Program-made: the position numbers and the translations under genes
Notes under the pieces: model-generated
Told to the model about the DNA's origin: nothing
Seen by the model: the letters and a program-made list of their open reading frames with translations, nothing else
Databases searched by the model: none
In this document: in pieces, positions 7,559 through 14,491 of the stretch
Layout: the number at the start of each line of letters is the position of its first letter
Position numbering within the stretch: position 1 is the stretch's first letter
Assembly: GCA_046304235.1 (NCBI GenBank)
Contig: JBKCEW010000076.1
Coordinates: 1-26,166, forward strand
Length of the DNA: 26,166 nucleotides
From: CANHVK01 sp046304235
Lineage (GTDB): Bacteria > Bacteroidota > Bacteroidia > Flavobacteriales_D > Crocinitomicaceae
Reading direction: 5' to 3'

Positions 7559-8466
7559 TTCTTTTGCATTCTTAGAAATGGAAAACCGATGATTGCTGGA
7601 ATTCCTTGATTGATACACCAAAGGGAGATTGAAGCAATGAGAATTATTCCTGTGTTTTCTATGTATTGACTTAAAATCCAAATGGAAATGGATTCACGAA
7701 TGACCAGTTTACCAAACCACAAAGATGGGGTAAGGGTGCTCCAAAAATAGATAGACCAAATTATAGGGATAAGTTTTAAGTCGATCGGAACCCCAAAAGA
7801 ACATAGGATTAAAAAGTATTGAAAGCTGAAAATGAGATACCTGATTAAGCTATAAAGCAAAAGAGAATAGCGTATTTCAAAGCTATTGAGTAAGTGAATA
7901 TTTATTTTTTTTAAGAATTGGAAATTTTTTAAAAGCTGCTCAAATGTAAAATAAAGTATAAGTGTAATTAAAATAAATACAGTAAGGTATATAGGGTTTA
8001 ATGGAGGGATTTGAAATGGTTTGAAACCAAACAATGTAATAGAAAGCAGTCCAAAATAGATACTTGTTAAAAATTGAATTCCATTTGCTAAAAGTGTAAG
8101 CACGATAATTTTAGGTCTGTATCTCCTTTCGAAATAATACATTCTTCCGATGAAATTACCAATCAAATTGGGTGTAACAAGCCCGGTGATATTTCCTGCG
8201 AAATATGATTTTACAAGAGTCGTTTTTGAAGTGATTGTTGAAAATGAATGCACGATTTTTTTCCACTTTTTAAATTCAAACCATTGATTTGGGATCACCA
8301 ACAAAATAGCTAATAGAAAGGCAAGCGGTAGAGCAATTGAAATCGAGGAAAGTTGTTCGGAAGTGATTTTAGAAAGTTGCTTATAAAACAAAAAAGCGAC
8401 AAAAAGAAACAAGGTTCCTTTCAAAAAAAAGAGTGAAAACCTGCTATTTTTAATAGTTTTGTACAA
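7555..8466 (-). CDS. LPG-synthase TM / flippase-like (UPF0104-type) integral membrane protein
   Basis: 303 residues, dominated by about seven hydrophobic segments. Conserved-looking pieces include ITGLVTPNLIGNFIGRMYYFE and a C-terminal TLTPSLWFGKLVIRES, which resemble the lysylphosphatidylglycerol synthase transmembrane family (PF03706, including AglD-like proteins). There is no catalytic aminoacyl-transfer domain, so it is more likely a lipid-linked-sugar flippase or accessory factor than an LPG synthase. It overlaps the downstream GT2 gene by 4 bp (ATGA), implying a functional pair. Its start is 14 bp from the divergent ruvC start. Family assignment is moderate and rests on topology and a few motifs. 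Confidence 0.72.
   Translation of the reverse strand: MYKTIKNSRFSLFFLKGTLFLFVAFLFYKQLSKITSEQLSSISIALPLAFLLAILLVIPNQWFEFKKWKKIVHSFSTITSKTTLVKSYFAGNITGLVTPNLIGNFIGRMYYFERRYRPKIIVLTLLANGIQFLTSIYFGLLSITLFGFKPFQIPPLNPIYLTVFILITLILYFTFEQLLKNFQFLKKINIHLLNSFEIRYSLLLYSLIRYLIFSFQYFLILCSFGVPIDLKLIPIIWSIYFWSTLTPSLWFGKLVIRESISIWILSQYIENTGIILIASISLWCINQGIPAIIGFPFLRMQKK
8454..8461 (+). promoter_or_regulatory. -7 promoter element TAGTTTTG for ruvC
   Basis: TAGTTTTG matches TAnnTTTG and ends 19 bases before the ruvC ATG, the same spacing as at the 5005 gene. It lies inside the first codons of the divergent membrane-protein gene, so the ruvC promoter overlaps coding DNA. Confidence 0.5.
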
Positions 8467-8480
8467 AGCATTTCAAAATA

Positions 8481-9035
8481 ATGGTTGAAGATAAAATAAT
8501 TCTTGGAATTGACCCCGGTACAAGTGTGATGGGATATGGAATAATTCACATAAAAGGCAAAAAAATTGAAATGCTCAACTTTGGAATCATTCAATTGTCT
8601 AAACTTGCTTCGCATCCTGATAAGTTAAAACGCATTTTCGATCGAGTGGATGGATTAATCCGAGAATACCTACCTGATGAAATGGCGATTGAAGCCCCTT
8701 TCTTTGGTAAAAATGTTCAATCGATGTTGAAATTGGGACGTGCACAAGGAGTGGCAATTGCTGCGTCTTTAAAGAACAATGTTCCCTTTGAGGAATATAC
8801 CCCAAAGAGAGTAAAACAAGCGATAACAGGGAACGGAAATGCCTCCAAAGAACAAGTGGCAGCGATGTTACAAACTTTATTGAATTTTGATGAAATGCCT
8901 AAATATTTAGATGCAACTGATGGACTAGGCGTGGCAGTATGTCATCATTTTTCTAAAGGAATAGGAGAGAATAATAAAGCGGGAGGAAACTCTTGGGAAT
9001 CGTTTTTGAAAAACAATCCAGAGAGGAAAAAGTAA
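8481..9035 (+). CDS. ruvC: Crossover junction endodeoxyribonuclease RuvC
   Basis: 184 residues, close to the usual RuvC length. It resolves Holliday junctions in homologous recombination, working with RuvAB. The RNase H-like acidic catalytic residues are visible: D11 in ILGIDPGTSVMGYGII, E71 in MAIEAPFFGKN, and D144/D147 in LDATDGLGVAVCHH. The conserved basic region YTPKRVKQAITGNGNASKEQV precedes the last motif. The ATG at 8481 gives a normal N-terminus four residues before the first beta-strand. Its stop codon abuts the stop of the convergent DUF4296 gene with no base between. Confidence 0.97.
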   Translation: MVEDKIILGIDPGTSVMGYGIIHIKGKKIEMLNFGIIQLSKLASHPDKLKRIFDRVDGLIREYLPDEMAIEAPFFGKNVQSMLKLGRAQGVAIAASLKNNVPFEEYTPKRVKQAITGNGNASKEQVAAMLQTLLNFDEMPKYLDATDGLGVAVCHHFSKGIGENNKAGGNSWESFLKNNPERKK

Positions 9036-9383
9036 TTAGTTTAATTCTTTTATTTTTTTATCAAATCCGTTAATTATTTCATTGTACATTCGTTCCATCT
9101 TATCTTTGTCAGATGCGTAATAATCAAATGATTGAGCGTATTCTGTCGAGTCTACACCTTCTTTTTTAAGGATTTCTTTACCCAATCGAGTTACTTCTTC
9201 ATTTACTTTTTTTGGGGAGGTAATTTTAGATTGCACCATCATTTCTGAAAGTACCATTTCTGAAAGTATGGATTTGAATTTCGTTTCAGAAAGTAAATTT
9301 TCAGGTTTTTCAGCAGTAAAAGGGGATGATTCGGAACACCCCCCTACAATTAAACTGAATAGTATGACTGAAAATAATTTCAT
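9036..9383 (-). CDS. DUF4296 lipoprotein
   Basis: 115 residues. MKLFSVILFSLIVGGC is a lipoprotein signal peptide with lipobox VGGC, so Cys16 would be lipidated. The mature part is helical and charged, with FKSILSEMVLSEMMVQSK and a Tyr-rich FDYYASDKDKMERMYNEII, resembling the Bacteroidota-specific DUF4296 family, commonly found beside dihydroorotase. Function unknown. Its ATG directly follows the dihydroorotase stop (no gap), so it is co-transcribed and probably coupled. Confidence 0.8.
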   Translation of the reverse strand: MKLFSVILFSLIVGGCSESSPFTAEKPENLLSETKFKSILSEMVLSEMMVQSKITSPKKVNEEVTRLGKEILKKEGVDSTEYAQSFDYYASDKDKMERMYNEIINGFDKKIKELN

Positions 9384-10718
9384 TTATCTATTAAATAAAA
9401 CACGCATTCCTTTTTGTTCAGAAACGATTTGGTTTCCATCATAAACCAAAGTTCCATTGACATAAGTTCCTGCGATTTTGTGGGAGAAAGTTACTCCTTC
9501 AAATGGAGACCATCCACATTTATAGAGAAGATTTGATTTTTCAACAGTGATTTCTTCCGATGGATCAACCACTACTAAATCTGCATAATACCCTTCGCGA
9601 ATAAATCCCCTCTCTGCTAATTGAAAACAAGTTGCAGGAGCGTGAGCCATTTTCTCAACGACACGTTCCACACTGATAATTCCCTCTTTCGCTTTTTCTA
9701 ACATAGCCAAAAAAGCATGTTGCACTAACGGACCTCCGGATGGTGCTTGATTGTATGATTTCGATTTCTCTTCTAATGTATGTGGAGCATGATCGGTAGC
9801 TACGATATCAATGTGATTATCTAATAAACCTTTCCAAATTCCATCGCGGTCGTTTACGGTTTTCACCGCTGGATTCCATTTGATGAAATTTCCTTTTTTA
9901 GTGTAATCCTCGTCAGTAAACCAAAGGTGGTGTACGCACGCTTCAGCAGTTATTCTTTTCTTTTCTAGTGGTAAAGTGTTTTCAAACAAGGCAACTTCTT
10001 TTGCCGTAGAAATGTGAAGTATATGTAAACGAGTATTGTATTTTTTTGCTAATTCAACTGCCATTGAAGAAGATAAATAACAAGCTTCTTCAGAACGAAT
10101 AAGAGGATGTGCTTCAATAGGAATATCTTCTCCATATTTTTCTTTGTAAAGCGCTGCATTTGCTCTTACCGTTGCTTCATCTTCACAATGGGTAGCGATT
10201 AATAAAGGAACTTGTGAAAATAAATTGGTTAATGTAGTTTCATTGTCTACCAACATATTTCCGGTAGAAGAACCCATGAAAATTTTAACTCCACACACAT
10301 TTTTTTCATTTGTTCTTAGAACTTCATCTAAATTGTCGTTTGAAGCTCCCATGAAAAAAGAGTAGTTTGCCGCAGATGTATGTTGAGCAATTGTGTACTT
10401 ATCTTCTAATAATTCTTGAGTCAACGTATTTGGAACCGTATTTGGCATCTCCATGAAGGTGGTAATTCCCCCCGCCACAGCAGCTTGAGATTCAGTAGCA
10501 ATATTTGCTTTATGTGTTAAACCAGGCTCTCTGAAGTGTACTTGATCGTCGATACAACCAGGTAAAATCCATTTTCCATCTAAGTTTACTACTTCTGTGT
10601 CAGGAGTTGCACTGATATTGCTTTCAATTTTTTCAATACGTTGATTATCAATTAGTATATCTGCAAAGAAAGAAGTTCCTTCATTGTAAATTTTAGCTCC
10701 TTTTAATAAGGTTTTCAT
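9384..10718 (-). CDS. pyrC: Dihydroorotase (class I type)
   Basis: 444 residues. It catalyses the reversible cyclisation of carbamoyl-aspartate to dihydroorotate in pyrimidine synthesis. Amidohydrolase features: IDDQVHFREPG (57-66), the carboxylated Lys K145 in GVKIFMGSS, metal ligands H177 (ATHCED) and H232/H235 (LHILHIS), and catalytic D309 in VATDHAPH. The first metal His of the usual D-x-H-x-H-x-R motif is Gln59 here; I recall this in Bacteroidota dihydroorotases, so it is probably a clade variant rather than inactivation. The other ligands being intact supports activity. It sits 19 bp downstream of the mannosyltransferase gene and abuts DUF4296. An allantoinase or other cyclic amidohydrolase is the main alternative. 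Confidence 0.9.
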   Translation of the reverse strand: MKTLLKGAKIYNEGTSFFADILIDNQRIEKIESNISATPDTEVVNLDGKWILPGCIDDQVHFREPGLTHKANIATESQAAVAGGITTFMEMPNTVPNTLTQELLEDKYTIAQHTSAANYSFFMGASNDNLDEVLRTNEKNVCGVKIFMGSSTGNMLVDNETTLTNLFSQVPLLIATHCEDEATVRANAALYKEKYGEDIPIEAHPLIRSEEACYLSSSMAVELAKKYNTRLHILHISTAKEVALFENTLPLEKKRITAEACVHHLWFTDEDYTKKGNFIKWNPAVKTVNDRDGIWKGLLDNHIDIVATDHAPHTLEEKSKSYNQAPSGGPLVQHAFLAMLEKAKEGIISVERVVEKMAHAPATCFQLAERGFIREGYYADLVVVDPSEEITVEKSNLLYKCGWSPFEGVTFSHKIAGTYVNGTLVYDGNQIVSEQKGMRVLFNR

Positions 10719-10737
10719 TATGATAAGATTATGAATA

Positions 10738-11451
10738 TTATAATTTCAAGAAACGCATTTTCCATACACCATATAAGGCTTCTTTGAAAATACTTGAATT
10801 CATTTTAGAAGTTCCAAATTCTCTGTCAATAAATGTAATTGGCACCTCAATGATTTTGAATCCGTGTTTTAAAGCTGCATATTTCATGCAAATTTGGAAA
10901 GCATACCCTTTAAAAGTTATTGCATCAAAGTTTACTTTTGAAAGTACGTCTCTGTGGTAACATTTAAATCCAGCAGTAGTATCTTTAATAGTTATAAAAA
11001 GTACCATTCTTACATATACAGATGCAAAGTAAGACATTAATTTTCTACCTATTGGCCAATTGACTGTATTACCACCTTTTACATATCTTGAGCCTACGCT
11101 TAATTGGTATTTACCTGTCTCTAAAGGTTGGCGTAAACGAATCAAATCATCAGGATTGTGTGAAAAATCGCAATCCATTTCGAATATGTAGGTATAATCT
11201 TTTGCTAAAGCCCATTTGAATCCATGGATATAAGCGGTTCCTAAACCTAGCTTTCCTTTACGTTTTTCTATAAATAACTTTCCTTCAAATTCTTGTTGTA
11301 ATTCTTCTACTTTTTGTGCAGTTCCATCTGGCGATCCATCGTCAATAATAAGTATATGAAAGTTATGAGGATATCCTAATACTTGACGAACCATTTTTTC
11401 AATGTTCTCGATTTCGTTGTATGTAGGTATGATGACTAAACTTGAAGACAT
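10738..11451 (-). CDS. Polyprenol-phosphate mannosyltransferase (DPM1-like GT2)
   Basis: 237 residues, soluble GT-A fold. Motifs: VIIPTYNEIENI at the N-terminus, IDDGSPDGT (nucleotide binding, 36-44), the metal-binding DxD at 93-95 (EMDCDFSHNP), SVGSRYVKGG, and TAGFKCYHRDVL. These match bacterial polyprenol monophosphomannose synthases, which transfer mannose from GDP-mannose to a polyprenyl phosphate on the cytoplasmic face, feeding O-mannosylation or glycolipid synthesis. It lacks the C-terminal membrane domain of longer family members. It is first in a three-gene run with dihydroorotase and DUF4296, a neighbourhood familiar in Flavobacteriia. The donor sugar is inferred from the family. 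Confidence 0.85.
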   Translation of the reverse strand: MSSSLVIIPTYNEIENIEKMVRQVLGYPHNFHILIIDDGSPDGTAQKVEELQQEFEGKLFIEKRKGKLGLGTAYIHGFKWALAKDYTYIFEMDCDFSHNPDDLIRLRQPLETGKYQLSVGSRYVKGGNTVNWPIGRKLMSYFASVYVRMVLFITIKDTTAGFKCYHRDVLSKVNFDAITFKGYAFQICMKYAALKHGFKIIEVPITFIDREFGTSKMNSSIFKEALYGVWKMRFLKL

Positions 11452-11515
11452 GCACTTTTAAATTTGACTTTAAAAATAGGAATAACCTTTATATCAATTC
11501 TAATAATATTCTTAA

Positions 11516-13126
11516 TTATTCAGAAATATTTATTGTTTTAATAAAAAAGTTTGGATTGGGTTTAAAATCCTCGTTACTAATCTCGATTTCTTTCCAAGAT
11601 TCTATAGGTTCTATCCACTTTCCATTTTTTAATTGCACTTTCATATTAAATCCCTCGATACAATTTGTCCAATGGTATATCACTTTATTTCCATTGATTT
11701 TATATTCCAAAATTGGAATTTGAATGGTTCTTAAATATTGATTAAAAACAGGTTCTAAGGGTAATCCTGTATTTTCCATGATGAATTTTTCTATTTGTTC
11801 AGTTGTAACTGTACTATGCCAAAAGTGTTTGTTTAAATCTCGGAGTAATTGTCTGAATTTTTCATCGTTATTAATCAGTTGACGAATGGTATGTATCATA
11901 GCTGAACCTTTTGAATACATATCTCCACTTCCTTGGTTGTTTACATTGTAGATACCTATGATTGGTTTGTCATTCTCTATATTTAAACGGTCGCCTAATG
12001 AATATAAATTAGCAGCTTCTTTTCCTTTGGTACATTCTACGTAAAGAAGTTCGGAGTAGGTTGTAAATGATTCCTGAATCCACATATCAGCAATATCTTT
12101 ACTTGTAATGCTATTACCAAACCATTCGTGACCACTTTCGTGTACAAGAATATAATCCCAATCTTTTCCCATACCAGATCTTGAACGATCAGTACCTAAA
12201 TACCCATTTTTAAATTGATTTCCATAAGCAATAGCACTTTGATGTTCCATGCCTAAAAAAGGTGCTTCGACTAATTTATAACCGTCTTCGTAAAATGGAT
12301 AAGGTCCAAACCAATATTCAAAACAAGTTAACATTCCTTTCGTTTGAGTAAATTGTTTTTTAGCGATTTCTATATTTGGTTCTAGTACCCAATAGTCAAT
12401 AGATAATGTTCCTTTTACTCCTTGAAATTGATCACTCCAATTCGTGTATTTTCCAATGTAAACAGCTACATTATAATTGTTAATTGGATTTTTCACTTCC
12501 CAATAATAAGTGGATTTATCTTTTATATTATCTTTTCCAATAAATTTTCCGTTTGAAATTGCTGTTAGGTCGTTGGGAACGGTAATGGCTATTTTTACAC
12601 CATTATCAGGTTCGTCACTTTGATGATCTTTACAAGGATACCAAACACTTGCTCCCAATCCTTGACAAGCAACACTAACCCAAGGATTCTCTTGTGTGTC
12701 TTTTTTCCAAATCCAACCACCATCCCAAGGGGCATTTACTGCTTTTTTTGGTTTTCCTGAAAAATAGAGGTTGATTTGATAGTTTTTCCCCGGATATAAT
12801 TCGTTTTCAAATTCAATATAATACACATTTCCATCACGTTTGAAAGTAGTTTTTTCTTCAGCAAACGAAACAGAATCAAGATTCATAGGTTCTTGTAGGT
12901 CAATTTGCATGCGCTTACCTTGTCTCATGGTAGCGAAAGTGATCGTATTTTTCCCTTTTATTTTGTGTTTCGAAATATTTGGTTCGATTACAAGATCATA
13001 TTTTTTTACATCCCACCAAGAACGTTCAGCAGTAATATTACCTCTTAATGAATCTTGGCGAGTAAATTTCTGTGCTAAAAATGAATTAGAGATCAATAAG
13101 ATGATTGAAAAAATAAGAAAACGCAT
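11516..13126 (-). CDS. Secreted M1-family metallopeptidase (aminopeptidase)
   Basis: 536 residues. The signal peptide MRFLIFSIILLISNSFLAQ sends it to the periplasm or beyond. The zinc site is complete: HESGH (329-333) with the third ligand E352 after the standard 18-residue spacer (MWIQESFTTYSE). GMEH (292-295) stands in for the exopeptidase GAMEN motif, contacting the substrate N-terminus. The N-terminal beta-domain and the GLGASVWYPCKDHQSDEPD segment are typical of Bacteroidota M1 peptidases. It lacks the long C-terminal ERAP-like domain of E. coli PepN, as usual for this short subgroup. No T9SS C-terminal signal is present. Predicted role: trimming extracytoplasmic peptides. Confidence 0.92.
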   Translation of the reverse strand: MRFLIFSIILLISNSFLAQKFTRQDSLRGNITAERSWWDVKKYDLVIEPNISKHKIKGKNTITFATMRQGKRMQIDLQEPMNLDSVSFAEEKTTFKRDGNVYYIEFENELYPGKNYQINLYFSGKPKKAVNAPWDGGWIWKKDTQENPWVSVACQGLGASVWYPCKDHQSDEPDNGVKIAITVPNDLTAISNGKFIGKDNIKDKSTYYWEVKNPINNYNVAVYIGKYTNWSDQFQGVKGTLSIDYWVLEPNIEIAKKQFTQTKGMLTCFEYWFGPYPFYEDGYKLVEAPFLGMEHQSAIAYGNQFKNGYLGTDRSRSGMGKDWDYILVHESGHEWFGNSITSKDIADMWIQESFTTYSELLYVECTKGKEAANLYSLGDRLNIENDKPIIGIYNVNNQGSGDMYSKGSAMIHTIRQLINNDEKFRQLLRDLNKHFWHSTVTTEQIEKFIMENTGLPLEPVFNQYLRTIQIPILEYKINGNKVIYHWTNCIEGFNMKVQLKNGKWIEPIESWKEIEISNEDFKPNPNFFIKTINISE

Positions 13127-13147
13127 AGTTTAAACAAATTGATAAAG

Positions 13148-13155
13148 TAAAGATA
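13148..13155 (-). promoter_or_regulatory. Possible -7 element TATCTTTA for the M1 peptidase gene
   Basis: Read on the minus strand, TATCTTTA matches seven of the eight TAnnTTTG positions (last base A instead of G) and lies 21 bases before the ATG at 13126. It is a weak candidate supported mainly by position. Confidence 0.3.
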
Positions 13156-13205
13156 ATTAAAACTAAATGATTGTCACCTCCCTTAATCCCTCCTCGAGTG
13201 AAAAA

Positions 13206-14489
13206 TCAAATCCCTTTTAACCAGTCAGCTAGTTCTTTGGTTGTGTTTTTTCGGCTATATTTTTCTGGTTTATAATTTGTTTCAATCGATTGATTTTGAA
13301 TCACATTTTCAATTATTTGAATCAAAGTATTTACATCATTTGGGCTTACAACATTTCCATTTGGAACCTCTTTGAGTAGGTTTGCTGCGTCACCTTCTTT
13401 GTCACCGATTACAACAATTGGGTTGTTAGAGGCGATGTATTCCATTAATTTTCCTGAAATCATAATTTTAGAGATATCAGATAGTGCAAAACAGTTTAGT
13501 AATAGATCCGCATTCAACATTTCTTGAATTGCTTCTTGATGAGATACTCTTCCTTTATCATCTAGAACAACATTTGGAATGGATTTCAAAGCCTCTTTGA
13601 TTGACTCATCCACAGTGCCAGCAATGACAAAACGAAATTTTAATTCAGGCTGATGTTTTGTAATCGTATTTAAAGCTTCTATAATTTCAGTGTTCGCTTG
13701 ATTTTTTGACCAAAGACCAATGTGAGCAATGGTGAATTCAGGATATTTTTGTTTGGATTTACCTAAAAATAAATCTTGATCATATCCGTTGTAAATAAAA
13801 TGAAACTTTGATTTTTGTTCTGGTATTTTATTTTCAAGTAATTCTTTCATCGATGGGCCAATAGTGAGCACATAGTCAGCGTTTTTAAGGACACTCAATT
13901 CCATCGCTTTATCTTTAGCTTCGTTTTTTTTAGTTCTTTGGAACAAATTATTGTAATAAACCTCTGTCCAAGGATCTCTGAAATCAGCTATCCATTTAAC
14001 GTTCAAGTTTTGTTTTAATTTGAATCCGACTAAATGGGTAGATTGTGGCGGACCAGTTGTAATTACTAAATCAAAATGTTCTTGTTTTAATAATTCCACA
14101 GCTTTTTGATAAGCGTATCTGTTCCAGCCTACACGCGCATCAGGAATAAAGAAATTACCACGAACATAAGTCGCAATTTTATCTATGATCCCTTTTTTCC
14201 TACTACCTAAATTCCCTTGTGGAACAATTTGATCCTTTTTACCACTTTTTAAAAACGAATAAAAACGAATGGGTTCTAGTGTTTTTGTTTTGAATGTTCT
14301 TAAATGAGATACGTGTTTTTCAAAACTTGTATCACGAGCAGGGTAGGAGGCGTATTTTTCGTCCACCGTAATAAGAGTAGGTTCAACGCCGAATTCAGCT
14401 AAATATTTACCAAAATACATCCAGCGCTGAACTCCTGAGCCACTACTTGGTGGCCAATAATAAGATATGATTAAAACCTTTTTCAACAA
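13206..14489 (-). CDS. Family 4-type glycosyltransferase
   Basis: 427 residues, two Rossmann-like (GT-B) halves. The N-terminus VLIISYYWPPSSGSGVQRWM is the typical opening of GT4-like enzymes. The donor-binding half holds FTIAHIGLWSKNQANTEIIEAL and the C-terminal SGKLMEYIASNNPIVVIGDKEGD, with the conserved acidic E contacting the nucleotide sugar. It probably acts on a cell-envelope polysaccharide or glycolipid; donor and acceptor are unknown. It begins two bases after the alaS stop, so it is expressed with alaS, probably by proximity rather than shared function. Confidence 0.83.
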   Translation of the reverse strand: MLKKVLIISYYWPPSSGSGVQRWMYFGKYLAEFGVEPTLITVDEKYASYPARDTSFEKHVSHLRTFKTKTLEPIRFYSFLKSGKKDQIVPQGNLGSRKKGIIDKIATYVRGNFFIPDARVGWNRYAYQKAVELLKQEHFDLVITTGPPQSTHLVGFKLKQNLNVKWIADFRDPWTEVYYNNLFQRTKKNEAKDKAMELSVLKNADYVLTIGPSMKELLENKIPEQKSKFHFIYNGYDQDLFLGKSKQKYPEFTIAHIGLWSKNQANTEIIEALNTITKHQPELKFRFVIAGTVDESIKEALKSIPNVVLDDKGRVSHQEAIQEMLNADLLLNCFALSDISKIMISGKLMEYIASNNPIVVIGDKEGDAANLLKEVPNGNVVSPNDVNTLIQIIENVIQNQSIETNYKPEKYSRKNTTKELADWLKGI

Positions 14490-14491
14490 AA

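Noticed and set aside
6485..7681. A longer 398-residue reading of the GT2 glycosyltransferase starting at 7681
   Set aside because: The extra 41 residues overlap the upstream gene by more than 120 bp and are not glycosyltransferase-like, while ATG 7558 gives an ATGA overlap and a sensible N-terminal membrane segment.
13165..13205. Terminator after the GT4 gene (TCACCTC...GAGTGA)
   Set aside because: Pairing is only 4-6 bp over a long loop and there is no T run on the minus strand.
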